A DNA stretch of 64,000 nt, from NCBI GenBank assembly GCA_004297725.1, contig SCUS01000151.1, positions 114,142 to 178,141 on the forward strand, written 5' to 3'. This document shows, one piece after another, positions 8,417 through 15,875 of this stretch; the stretch's first letter is position 1, and every line of letters starts with the position of its first letter. This DNA is from Myxococcaceae bacterium (lineage in GTDB: Bacteria > Myxococcota_A > Polyangia > Polyangiales > Ga0077539). Position numbers and translations under genes: made by a program. The notes beneath the pieces are model-generated. The model was not told the DNA's origin. It ran no database searches and was given only the letters and a program-made list of their open reading frames with translations.

Positions 8417-9253
8417 TCAGAGGGCGTTGGGGTTCTGCGGGCCGATGCGCTCGATGACCTGACGGCGACGGCGCGAGACGTTGGCGCGGCGGGTGGGCTC
8501 GAAGATGTCCTCGATGTTGGTCTCCGGGACCCCCTCGAGGATCGCGATGTCCTCGGGGTTGCGGAGCACCAGCGTGAGGCCGGTGTGTCGCCCCCCGGCG
8601 CCGCCGCGGTCGGCGGCGTAGGTGAGGAGCTGGGCCTCTTCCATCGAGACGCTGAGGGTGATCTGGGAGATCTCCACGGGGGTGTTGCCGCCGGCGGTGC
8701 CGTTGACGGTCTGCCGCTGCGCCTCGCCGCCGGTGTCGCGCCCCGCGGCCAGCACGAGCACGTTCTGAAGCAGGGGGATGGTCACGCGGTCGTTCTCGCC
8801 GCCGGTGCGGGAGAGCGTGCCGAGGACATCGACGCGGTCGCCCGGGCGGAGCAGTCCGCCGAAGGAGTTGGTGATGTCGGCGCGCACGGTGATGGCGCGC
8901 ATCCCGGTGCTGACCAGCGAGGACAGGTCGCGGCGCGCGTCGGAGGCGGTGGCCAGGTCGGTCCACATCACGGTCTGGTTGGCGCGGAGTCCATTCGAGA
9001 CCCGCACGCCGATGATGCGGCGGACGTCGGAGTATCGGATGAAGCGGTCTTCGAGGTAGGCCTGAGGGATCAACCGATATCCCATCATGTTCTCGGAGAG
9101 CGCGGCGCCGAGGGGGATGTCCTGCACCGCGATGAGCACCCTCACCGGAACGCCTCCGGACGCCTCAGCCTCGAAGCGCTGCTTGTAGAGCAGCAGCAGC
9201 ACCAGCCCGAGGGCCGCCGCACCGATTGCGATGATGAGCGCCTTGGTGTTCAT
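8417..9253 (-). CDS. cpaB: CpaB/RcpC, Flp pilus assembly protein
   Basis: 278 residues. An N-terminal membrane anchor (TKALIIAIGAAALGLVLLLLY) is followed by the SAF domain (VLIAVQDIPLGAALSENMM, then GVRVSNGLRANQTVMWTDL). The RcpC region comes next (GMRAITVRADITNSFGGLLRPGDRVDVLGTL). CpaB proteins sit in the periplasm beside the secretin and are thought to connect it to the inner membrane. The start is supported by a GGAG at 9260-9263, six bases before the ATG. The C-terminus is basic (RRANVSRRRRQVIERIG). It is the first gene after a 151-base gap, so it may have its own promoter, although no convincing elements were seen. Confidence 0.9.
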   Translation of the reverse strand: MNTKALIIAIGAAALGLVLLLLYKQRFEAEASGGVPVRVLIAVQDIPLGAALSENMMGYRLIPQAYLEDRFIRYSDVRRIIGVRVSNGLRANQTVMWTDLATASDARRDLSSLVSTGMRAITVRADITNSFGGLLRPGDRVDVLGTLSRTGGENDRVTIPLLQNVLVLAAGRDTGGEAQRQTVNGTAGGNTPVEISQITLSVSMEEAQLLTYAADRGGAGGRHTGLTLVLRNPEDIAILEGVPETNIEDIFEPTRRANVSRRRRQVIERIGPQNPNAL

Positions 9254-9404
9254 CCAAGTCTCCGGATGGGCATTTGAGGGGTCTGCAGAAACATCCGCCG
9301 AAGCCGACGAACCCGCGGGGCGCAGCCTACGCCGAAGCGCTCTCCCGACACAACGGGATCGATGGGGCGACGGCAGTTGGAGAGGGAGTGAGGAGGGGGG
9401 AGGA

Positions 9405-10346
9405 TCAGCGGGCGACGAGCGACATCATCGAGGTCACGCCGTCGGCGTGGTCGAAGACGAGGAAGAGCGTCTCGGGGCCCTTCTCGAAGGCCACCATGCG
9501 GTCGCGCCGGGCCTCGATCTCCGAGGGGAGCTGGCGGTCGCGGGGGAGGTCGAGGACGGTCCAGCCGCGGTGGGCCATCTGGTCGCGGTACCAGGAGCGC
9601 ACCTGCGCGGCGGGGGCGCGCACGGTGTACACGCCGAGCTTGTTGGGTACGCCGTCTTCGTAGGCGGAGATCACCCGGCGCATCGAGGGGTAGCGCGCGA
9701 GCCCGGGGATGTCCGCGCCGGGCGCGTCGCCCTGCTCGGGGAAGAGCCGGAGGATGTTGAACTGTCCCTGCGTGGCGACGGTGAGGATGCGGGTGTTGCC
9801 GGTGCTGCCGCGGGTGACGTAGGCGTAGCGGAGCTCGCCGTAGCGGGAGAGGTCGCCGGAGGCGATCATCGACTCGGCGCGGCGCAGGATCTCCTGCGGG
9901 GTGAGGCGGGTCTCGCCGACGTCGAGGCAGGCGACGTAGCCGCCGGAGGCGTCGCCGATGCGCACGGTCTCGATGGACGCCGCGCGGCGCGCGCCCGGGG
10001 CCCAGAGCTGGTTGAAGGCCGCGTGGTCGAGGGCGCGGAGGTTCTCTGAGAGGTGCCCCGAGGTGCGCGCGCAGCGGGCCTCGTAGTAGTCGAGCACGGC
10101 CTCGACGCCGTCGCGGGTGGTGCCCATCGAGAGGTAGAGCGACTCGCCGTTGAGCACCACGCGCCGGGGAGCTTCCATCACTCCCTGCTCGGCGTAGGGC
10201 ATGAGCTGGCGGGCGAGGTGGCGCATGCCCTCGTTCACCTGGGCGCGCGCGGAGCGGACGCTCACGACGGCGGTGACGAGCATGCCCGTGGCGACGAAGG
10301 CCCCGAGTCGGGTGAGCTGCGGGAGATGCCGGGTGCGACGAAACAT
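9405..10346 (-). CDS. Secreted protein of unknown function inside the Tad operon
   Basis: 313 residues, not recognised. The N-terminus is a signal peptide or anchor (LGAFVATGMLVTAVVSV) with a likely cleavage after Ala-Arg-Ala. The mature part has no cysteine-rich or enzymatic motif; a single notable segment is ALDHAAFNQLWAPGARRAASIE. A conserved-looking end reads WYRDQMAHRGWTVLDLP, then DRMVAFEKGPETLFLVFDH, which resembles the two-strand fold of periplasmic proteins that bind a partner rather than an enzyme. It is 24 bases from the TadE-like gene upstream and belongs to the same transcription unit. A structural role in pilus assembly is inferred from position alone. Confidence 0.75.
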   Translation of the reverse strand: MFRRTRHLPQLTRLGAFVATGMLVTAVVSVRSARAQVNEGMRHLARQLMPYAEQGVMEAPRRVVLNGESLYLSMGTTRDGVEAVLDYYEARCARTSGHLSENLRALDHAAFNQLWAPGARRAASIETVRIGDASGGYVACLDVGETRLTPQEILRRAESMIASGDLSRYGELRYAYVTRGSTGNTRILTVATQGQFNILRLFPEQGDAPGADIPGLARYPSMRRVISAYEDGVPNKLGVYTVRAPAAQVRSWYRDQMAHRGWTVLDLPRDRQLPSEIEARRDRMVAFEKGPETLFLVFDHADGVTSMMSLVAR

Positions 10347-10370
10347 GGCGCGTCTCTTTCTCCCCTTACG

Positions 10371-10886
10371 TTACCGGCACACGGGGATGACCGTGCAGAA
10401 CAACTGGCGGGCGACGTCCGCGGGCGACGAGCGCACGGTGTTGCAGGCCATGCTGTTGCCCGCGAGGGCGTTGAGCGACCCGCCGCCGAGGAGCGTCGGG
10501 CGGTTGACCGGGCGGGTCAGTCGCCCGGAGGCGGTCTGGCCGAAGAAGCCTCCGAGCAGCGCGGAGCCGGCGCCGCCGAGCATGCTCTGGAGGGAGTTGA
10601 GGGCGCCCGGCCGCTCGCCCGCGCCCGCGGCGGTGTCGGCGCCCACGCGCACCTGGCTGCACCCCGGGAGCGGGCGCTGGCAGGCCTCGAAGGCGTAGCT
10701 CACCACGCAGTGGCGGTTCTGCTGCATGGTGTAGAGCTTCGTGCTCCAGGCCTTGTGCACGAACATCATGCAGGAGAACACGGCGACGAAGAAGGGGAGC
10801 ATCACCACGGTCTCGGCGTAGGCCGCGCCTCGGGAGGCGTGGTGCCGACGTCGGCGTCGGGGCTGTCGGGTCGTTGGGGCGTTCAC
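10371..10886 (-). CDS. TadE-like pseudopilin
   Basis: 171 residues from a GTG start. A basic leader (RRRRRHHASRGAAYAE) precedes one hydrophobic segment (TVVMLPFFVAVFSCMMFVH). The Gly-Ala-Ala-Tyr-Ala-Glu motif with Glu shortly after the Gly is the TadE/pseudopilin processing signature recognised by a CpaA-type peptidase. The mature domain contains six cysteines spread over its length, which may form disulfides in the periplasm. It ends in CTVIPVCR. It lies between a TadG-like gene (16 bases) and the unknown secreted protein (24 bases). Pseudopilins of this kind are minor components needed for Flp pilus assembly. Confidence 0.82.
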   Translation of the reverse strand: MNAPTTRQPRRRRRHHASRGAAYAETVVMLPFFVAVFSCMMFVHKAWSTKLYTMQQNRHCVVSYAFEACQRPLPGCSQVRVGADTAAGAGERPGALNSLQSMLGGAGSALLGGFFGQTASGRLTRPVNRPTLLGGGSLNALAGNSMACNTVRSSPADVARQLFCTVIPVCR

Positions 10887-10902
10887 GGCGCTGCAGCTCC
10901 TC

Positions 10903-12012
10903 TCAGTGGATGATGACCCGGTCGATGAGGCTCAGGTCGATGCCCGGGCCGACGGCGCCGCTGATGCCGAGGAGGTTGGACGGCATGCGGAAGCGGCGGA
11001 AGCGCGCGCGCCAGTACATGTGCCAGGTCCACTCGTCGCGGTCTTCGTCGCCTTCGTAGTAGTACTCGGCCTGCGCGAGGCCGACCCGGGCGAGGTTGCC
11101 GACGGTGCCGAAGAGCCCGCCGCTGCCGGTGTTGCGACCCCAGGCGGCCATGGACACGCCGCGCTGGTTGGCCTCGAAGGGGGGCGTGCCGATCACGATG
11201 CCGCGGATCTGCACGTACTCGCAGTCCTGGCCGGGCATGCCGTCGTTGCAGCTGCCGTCGCCCGGGTCGATCTCGTGCGGCCGCATGTTGGCTTCGTTGC
11301 GGGGGCAGAAGAAGAGGGCCATCGCCTCGTCGAGGAGCCGCGTCGCCCAGCTCAGCACGCTGCCGCCCAGGAGGGCGAGCGGGAAGGTGAGGAAGCGCGA
11401 GAGCGGCTCGGCGGCGTGGAGGCAGGTGCTGCGGATGTTGACCGGGCGCACCGGGAGGGGATGGTCGATCATCGGGTGGATGAAGCCCGCGGTGACCGGC
11501 GGCTGGTAGGTTCCGGTGAGGGTGGTCACCACCACGCGGGTCTGCGCGAGGTAGGGCCAGGTCGTGCGGATGACGTCCTGCGCGCTGTGCCCGAGGCGGA
11601 GGGCGGGCTGAACGACGCCGTTCTCGTAGGAGTTGGCGAGGTTGCGGATCATGTTGCCCGCCTGACCGAGCGCGGCGGAGAGCGGCGGCGCCCAGATGGT
11701 GAGCGCGGCGGCCGCGAAGAGGGCCCACTGCACCAGGCGCATCGCGAAGAGGATCGAGACCAGCAGCGCCATCACGATGTTGATCATCGCGATGAGGTTC
11801 ATGCCGCGGGCGTGCATCACGGCTCCGGAGAAGGCCACGGCGTCGGCCGCGTCCTGCATGCGCTCCCGGAAGATGATCGTGTTGCCGATACCGATGATGT
11901 AATAAAGAAACCCGGTCACGAGCATCGCCATGAAGACGCCGATCACCATGATGGCGCCAGAGTCATCGCGGTGGAGGCCAGGTCGAGGCGTGCGTGTGTT
12001 GCTGCCGCGCAT
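10903..12012 (-). CDS. TadG-like pilus assembly protein
   Basis: 369 residues. After a short basic leader, the sequence DDSGAIMVIGVFMAMLVTGFL matches the TadE/TadG-like N-terminus, followed by MQDAADAVAFSGAVMHARGMN, the hallmark of Flp pilus-assembly TadG-like proteins. Two further hydrophobic segments follow (MINIVMALLVSILFAM and WALFAAAALTIWAPPL). The remaining 250 residues are probably periplasmic, with a Cys-containing loop (CNDGMPGQDCEYV) and a Trp/Tyr-rich stretch near the end (EWTWHMYWRARFRRFRM). It starts three bases after the tadE gene ends. TadG proteins anchor or complete the pilus-associated complex, but the biochemical role is poorly known. Confidence 0.85.
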   Translation of the reverse strand: MRGSNTRTPRPGLHRDDSGAIMVIGVFMAMLVTGFLYYIIGIGNTIIFRERMQDAADAVAFSGAVMHARGMNLIAMINIVMALLVSILFAMRLVQWALFAAAALTIWAPPLSAALGQAGNMIRNLANSYENGVVQPALRLGHSAQDVIRTTWPYLAQTRVVVTTLTGTYQPPVTAGFIHPMIDHPLPVRPVNIRSTCLHAAEPLSRFLTFPLALLGGSVLSWATRLLDEAMALFFCPRNEANMRPHEIDPGDGSCNDGMPGQDCEYVQIRGIVIGTPPFEANQRGVSMAAWGRNTGSGGLFGTVGNLARVGLAQAEYYYEGDEDRDEWTWHMYWRARFRRFRMPSNLLGISGAVGPGIDLSLIDRVIIH

Positions 12013-12015
12013 GGA

Positions 12016-13002
12016 TTACCTCGATCGGGAAGCGTTGTAGCAAGCGCCGGTGATTCTCCGCGCGGTGCCCTGCACCGGGAGCGTCGACTCTGCGCGGATG
12101 ACGTAGTAGTGGCCGCCGGTGAGGCCGAGGAGCACCGCGCTGGCGGTGCCGCCGGTGCCGGTGTGGTTGAGCTCGTCGAGGCCGGGCTGCGCGGCGTTGA
12201 GGCGGGCGCTCGCGGCCTGCACCGCCTCGATGTGGCTCTGGATGTCGCGGATCGACGCGCGGCCCCCGCGAACGGCCTCGGTGGCGGCGCGGATCTGCTC
12301 GAGCGGCTGGTTGGTGTAGAGCTGGATCGCGCTGTCGCAGGCCATCTTGGACACGATCGGGACGCCGCAGTGGAAGAGGTAGGTCACGCGGGTGGTGAGC
12401 TCTTCACGGCTGTTCCAGCGGTCGCGGTAGTTGGTCTCGCGCTCGGCGCGGGGGAAGGTCACCGCCATCGCCACGTTGTTGTAGACCAGCGCTCCGAGGG
12501 CGAGGCGCGCCGCGGGCGAGGTGTCGCCGCCGATCGCGTCGTAGATGCCCTGGCGCCGCGGGTCGCGGTCGTGGGTGAGCTCGTCGAGGGAGGGTGAGGT
12601 GGCGACCAGGGGGAAGCCCGCGGCGAAGCGCACCGCGTCGAGCCGGGCGCCGCCGCTCGATCCGCCGCCGCTGCCGAAGCCCGATCCCCCGGGGGCGCTG
12701 CCCGCGCCGAAGAGCGAGCCGAGCGCCGCGGCCGGGTCGTCGCCGCGGCCGCCGCCGTTGACGACGTTCTCCGGCGCGCCGTCGTAGCGCTGGGCGCAAT
12801 CGGGGAAGACCACGATCGCCGCGCGGGCCGCGGAGGCCGCCGCGTGCTGCACGACCAGGTGGGCGCTGTACATCAGCGCCAGCTGCATCATGCCGAGCAC
12901 GAGGATGAAGAAGGGGATGAAGGCGACGAGGAACTCGACGTAGACGGCGCCGCCGGTGTCGGCGTGCAGCGAAGGTCGGGGGCGTGTGTTCGTGGCGCTC
13001 AT
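12016..13002 (-). CDS. tadE: TadE-like pseudopilin
   Basis: 328 residues from the ATG at 13002. The same frame stays open upstream into cpaA, but that part is a wrong-frame reading, so the start is set where the TadE leader begins. A leader ending HADTGGAVYVE gives the pseudopilin processing site (Gly, then Glu after a few residues), followed by a helix FLVAFIPFFILVLGMMQLALMY and the TadE-typical AASAARAAIVVFPDC segment. The middle has a Gly/Ser-rich low-complexity stretch around residues 90-120. The C-terminal half is longer than in classical TadE (about 200 residues). It follows cpaA by 11 bases and overlaps no other gene. Confidence 0.85.
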   Translation of the reverse strand: MSATNTRPRPSLHADTGGAVYVEFLVAFIPFFILVLGMMQLALMYSAHLVVQHAAASAARAAIVVFPDCAQRYDGAPENVVNGGGRGDDPAAALGSLFGAGSAPGGSGFGSGGGSSGGARLDAVRFAAGFPLVATSPSLDELTHDRDPRRQGIYDAIGGDTSPAARLALGALVYNNVAMAVTFPRAERETNYRDRWNSREELTTRVTYLFHCGVPIVSKMACDSAIQLYTNQPLEQIRAATEAVRGGRASIRDIQSHIEAVQAASARLNAAQPGLDELNHTGTGGTASAVLLGLTGGHYYVIRAESTLPVQGTARRITGACYNASRSR

Positions 13003-13013
13003 GCGTTGGCTCT

Positions 13014-13553
13014 TCACACGATCGGGTAGAGGGAGAGGGCCGCGACGCAGGTTCCTGCGAAGATCGAGCCGCCGAGGCGGAAGCGCGTCAGCATCTCCGG
13101 GCGGATCTCCCGTCGCCATGACTTCGGCATGACGGGATTGATCCCGAGGAAGAATGCATTGACCAGCACGCCGAGCAGCCGGCCGTGCCAGGCGAGGCGG
13201 CCCATGGAGAGCAGGCTGCCGGCGACGTACGCGTAGAACTGCGCCTCGATGCCGTGGAAGGCGCCGAGGATCGCGCCGAGGGCGATGAAGAGCTTCACGT
13301 CGCCGCCCGCCATCCCGTCTTTGCGGAAGATGAGGTAGGGGACGATCGCGCAGACGAACATGCCGCCGAGGGCGCTGAGCGCCCCGACGCCGTGCGGCTG
13401 CGACTGGATGGTGCGGAGGAGGATGCCGGCGGCCATCGCGCCGTAGGTGAGCCAGTTGGGGATGCGGCCTGTTCGGAAGTCGGTATAGGCGGCGATGGCG
13501 GTGACCAGCACCGCGAGCGCTACGTTGAAGAGACCGACCGATCCGAACGGCAC
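13014..13553 (-). CDS. cpaA: CpaA/TadV prepilin peptidase
   Basis: 179 residues from a GTG at 13553. This is an A24-family aspartic peptidase that processes Flp pilins and TadE/TadG-type pseudopilins in the inner membrane. The two catalytic aspartates are visible: the first in AYTDFRTGRIPNWLT and the second in the Gly-Gly-Asp of MAGGDVKLFIALG. Several hydrophobic helices separate them (LTYGAMAAGILL, LGGMFVCAIVPYLIF, FYAYVAGSLLSM). The open frame could be read from a TTG at 13625, but the GGAGG six bases upstream of the GTG and the start of family homology favour 13553. It is followed closely by tadE. Confidence 0.9.
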   Translation of the reverse strand: MPFGSVGLFNVALAVLVTAIAAYTDFRTGRIPNWLTYGAMAAGILLRTIQSQPHGVGALSALGGMFVCAIVPYLIFRKDGMAGGDVKLFIALGAILGAFHGIEAQFYAYVAGSLLSMGRLAWHGRLLGVLVNAFFLGINPVMPKSWRREIRPEMLTRFRLGGSIFAGTCVAALSLYPIV

Positions 13554-13559
13554 AGAGCA

Positions 13560-13564
13560 CCTCC
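13560..13564 (-). promoter_or_regulatory. Ribosome binding site deciding the cpaA start
   Basis: A GGAGG on the minus strand lies six bases ahead of the GTG at 13553. It is a strong Shine-Dalgarno match in a region where most genes lack one, and it supports the shorter 179-residue reading of CpaA. Confidence 0.65.
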
Positions 13565-13632
13565 GAAATGACGACGCCGCGGGCACTCCGGGGAGGGGGA
13601 GTGGGCCGCGGCGCGCCGCGAACAACCACGAA

Positions 13633-13657
13633 CACCCACCGTGGAAGAGGTGGGGTG
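13633..13657 (-). terminator. Hairpin between flp pilin and cpaA
   Basis: CACCCACC (13633-13640) pairs with GGTGGGGTG (13649-13657) with one bulged base and an 8-base loop. It lies 25 bases past the pilin stop on the minus strand. No U-run follows, so it may be an mRNA-stabilising or attenuating structure that lets pilin be made in excess of the assembly genes. Confidence 0.35.
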
Positions 13658-13681
13658 AGGGCCGGTTGAGCCCTCGTCAGA

Positions 13682-13861
13682 TCACGGGCCGAGGCCCTGG
13701 ATCTGGTTGCTGCCCGAGGTCACCTTGGTGACGACGTTGGTGCCGAAGGTGCGCCAGGCCGAGATGCCCACCACCGCGATGAGGATCAGGAGGATCACGT
13801 ACTCGACGGTAGAGAGACCCGCGTCGTCCCGAAGCAGCGCCTTGAGGTTCTTCTTGTTCAT
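13682..13861 (-). CDS. flp: Flp/Fap-type major pilin
   Basis: 59 residues, type IVb (Flp) prepilin. The leader MNKKNLKALLRDDAG ends at Gly15 and is followed by LSTVEY, so cleavage after Gly15 leaves the expected Glu at position 5 and Tyr at 6 of the mature pilin. The hydrophobic helix VILLILIAVVGISAW follows, then a short polar tail (TKVTSGSNQIQGLGP). The start is supported by AAGGA at 13870-13874, eight bases ahead of the ATG. CpaA downstream should process it. It is likely the main structural subunit of the pilus. Its short length explains why it is easily missed. Confidence 0.93.
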   Translation of the reverse strand: MNKKNLKALLRDDAGLSTVEYVILLILIAVVGISAWRTFGTNVVTKVTSGSNQIQGLGP

Positions 13862-13928
13862 GATGGAGATCCTTCCTTACGTGGTTTGAGCGATCTATCG
13901 CGACCCCGTCCGTGCCCCTCTTGCAGGG

Positions 13929-14228
13929 TCACGGGAACGGCATCGATACGATCAGTTGTGCGAAGCGGTAGTAGTCGACGAAGGGCCTGCCCAGCGAGTA
14001 GGTCGCCACCGACGCTACCGTGCCGATCAGGAGGAGCACCACCACGTACTCCACGAAGGCAGCGCCCGACTCGTCGTCGTGCAGCGTTCGCAGGTTGGGT
14101 CGGCGATCACTCACGGCGGGGGCTTGTGCAGCCGACGTGCCAGCGATCGGGAGACCTGAGAGCGGGCGCGTGGAGCGAAGAACGCCGTCGATCTGCGACG
14201 AGGTGGGGATGGGGGGCGCGTTGCTCAT
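13929..14228 (-). CDS. Second Flp-type pilin with atypical leader and aromatic tail
   Basis: 99 residues from the ATG at 14228. The segment HDDESGAAFVEYVVVLLLIGTV carries a Flp processing site: Gly55, then AAFVEY with Glu and Tyr at mature positions 5 and 6. Taken from the ATG, the leader would be 55 residues, far longer than usual. A GTG at 14114 would instead give a 61-residue pilin whose leader (about 17 residues, DRRPNLRTLHDDESG) parallels that of the first pilin, so it is a strong alternative. The mature tail is short and aromatic (YYRFAQLIVSMPFP), unlike the first pilin. It may be a minor or tip pilin. Confidence 0.82.
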   Translation of the reverse strand: MSNAPPIPTSSQIDGVLRSTRPLSGLPIAGTSAAQAPAVSDRRPNLRTLHDDESGAAFVEYVVVLLLIGTVASVATYSLGRPFVDYYRFAQLIVSMPFP

Positions 14229-14239
14229 GGGAGGTCTGG

Positions 14240-15355
14240 TCAGCACTTCGGGTGGGAGGATTTTCTCCCAGGGAGTCCGGGGGCCCGGTGCTGCGAGGTC
14301 GCGGCGAAGGCGAGGAGGAGGGCCGCGAGGAGGAGGTTCTCGAAGGCGTCGCGGGGGATGGGGCCGAGGGAGCGGAGCTCGGGGAGGAGCAGCGAGAGCG
14401 CGGCGTAGGCGACGACCGTGTGGGGCGTGAGGAGGCTGAGCCGGAGCGCGGCGCCGAGGCCGTGGAAGCAGCGGCCCGAAGGGTCGGTGAGCGAGGCCCG
14501 GAGGGCGTCGGTCGAGGTGACGATGCGGAGTCGCGCGAGGGGGTCGAGGAGGTCGAGGGCGCGAGCGAGGCGGGCGTCGGGGGCGCGGGGGAGGGAGAGC
14601 GTCCAGGCGCGGTCGTCGGCGGGTGACCACGCGAAGTAGCCCAGCAGCATCAGGAAGGTGAAGAGCTGCGGGAACAGCCACTCCTGCATGGAGATGTGGA
14701 GCAGCACGCCCACCGAGACGCAGAGGGTGCGGGTGCGAGGGAAGAGCAGGCCGAGCGGGAGCGCGACCTCGAGGGCGGTGACCGAGAGCTCGGCGACCCG
14801 GGAGGTCCATGGGATGGAGAGCAGCGGGGAGAGCGCTCGCGAGAGGAGCGCGTCGGGGTTGGCCTCCGGGGCGCGGGTGGTGGCGAGCCAGCGGATGATG
14901 GAGCCGGTGCCGCGCCACCAGGGGTGGGCGAGCTTCACCACGACGGAGGAGAGGTAGACGAGGGAGAGCTGCCCGCGGAGCGCGCGAGAGAGGTCGATGG
15001 GTGCGGCGGCGCCGGTGGGGGCGATCGCGACCAGGAGGAGCAGCAGCCAGAGGAGGTAGTGGTTGTTGTGATAGGTCGCGGGCACCGCGGCGTAGAGGGC
15101 CGCGATGACGGCGCAGGCGGATGCCGCGGCGGCGCGGGTACAGCGGGAGAGCAGCATCGCGAGCGCGAGGAGCTGCAGCGCGAACAGGGCGCTCTGCGGG
15201 GCCCACGACCACGGGGCCGGGCGGCCGATGGACCAGAGCGCGAAGGCGGGGCGGTACTCGATGGAGGCGTGGTGGGCGCCGAGCAGGAGCAGCGCGGCGA
15301 GGCCGCGGGCGAGGGCGAGGTCGCGGCGGGGAGAGCGGCTCAACGGGTGGTCCAT
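14240..15355 (-). CDS. HTTM-domain membrane protein
   Basis: 371 residues from the ATG at 15355; the same frame is open further upstream but that part is Arg/Pro-rich wrong-frame sequence. The protein has about eight to ten hydrophobic segments. Landmarks such as LVYLSSVVVKLAHPWWRGTGS, YHNNHYLLWLLLLLVA and ISMQEWLFPQLFTFLMLLGYF fit the HTTM family (horizontally transferred transmembrane domain), which is related to vitamin K-dependent gamma-carboxylase. The reaction and substrate in bacteria are unknown. Its start overlaps the end of the upstream 158-residue gene by 16 bases, so the two form one unit. It ends 11 bases before the second pilin frame. Confidence 0.82.
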   Translation of the reverse strand: MDHPLSRSPRRDLALARGLAALLLLGAHHASIEYRPAFALWSIGRPAPWSWAPQSALFALQLLALAMLLSRCTRAAAASACAVIAALYAAVPATYHNNHYLLWLLLLLVAIAPTGAAAPIDLSRALRGQLSLVYLSSVVVKLAHPWWRGTGSIIRWLATTRAPEANPDALLSRALSPLLSIPWTSRVAELSVTALEVALPLGLLFPRTRTLCVSVGVLLHISMQEWLFPQLFTFLMLLGYFAWSPADDRAWTLSLPRAPDARLARALDLLDPLARLRIVTSTDALRASLTDPSGRCFHGLGAALRLSLLTPHTVVAYAALSLLLPELRSLGPIPRDAFENLLLAALLLAFAATSQHRAPGLPGRKSSHPKC

Positions 15356-15816
15356 CGGGCCGTGCGGGCGAAGGGGCGCGAGCCGGGGCTGTCGCAGCGG
15401 AGGTGGCTGGTCAGGGTGATCGGTCGGCCGAGCGAGCGGTGGTAGCGGGCGAGCACGTCGTCGAGCGCGACGGACACCGCGGCGTCGTCGTCGGCGTAGG
15501 GGGCGAACCACGGGGCGACGGCGGCGAAGCGGGGAGGAGTGTCCGCGAGGAGCAGGGCGCGGAGCTCGGGGCGGTCGGAGGGGAGCGGCACCGGGATGGC
15601 TCGGCCGAGGGCGTCGGTGGCCGAGAGCGCGTGGTGGCAGCGCGCGGTGATGGGGCCCGCGAACATGCTCCAGGAGAAGCGGCCCGAGAAGGGCGCCTCG
15701 CGGTCGGAGCGAGCGCGGGCGAGCGCGACGGCGGTCTCTCCCACGAGCACACCGACGATCAGCAGGCCTCGGAGCTTGTCGGCGCGGGTCAACAAATCGG
15801 CTGCGATGATAGGCAC
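15340..15816 (-). CDS. Small single-pass membrane protein paired with the HTTM protein
   Basis: 158 residues from a GTG at 15816. The frame stays open upstream past the divergent methyltransferase start, so a start between 15790 and 15830 is needed; nearby TTG codons are alternatives. One transmembrane helix lies near residues 13-33 (LRGLLIVGVLVGETAVALA). The rest is soluble, with SMFAGPITARCHH and YHRSLGRPITLTSHLRC as the most distinctive segments. The family is not recognised, but small partners next to HTTM genes are common, and the 16-base overlap suggests that the two proteins act together. Confidence 0.65.
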   Translation of the reverse strand: MPIIAADLLTRADKLRGLLIVGVLVGETAVALARARSDREAPFSGRFSWSMFAGPITARCHHALSATDALGRAIPVPLPSDRPELRALLLADTPPRFAAVAPWFAPYADDDAAVSVALDDVLARYHRSLGRPITLTSHLRCDSPGSRPFARTARWTTR

Positions 15817-15875
15817 CGGAGCGATCGGCTCGAAACCCTTGCGTCGAACCCGCCCGGCGGGGCATTCCCAGCGGG

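Noticed and set aside
12016..13635. One 539-residue minus-strand protein
   Set aside because: The upstream third lies in a wrong frame over cpaA. The TadE leader and ATG at 13002 fit far better.
13862..13928. Sigma-54 promoter ahead of the first Flp pilin
   Set aside because: GC-rich sequence resembles half of the -24 element only; the -12 part is absent.
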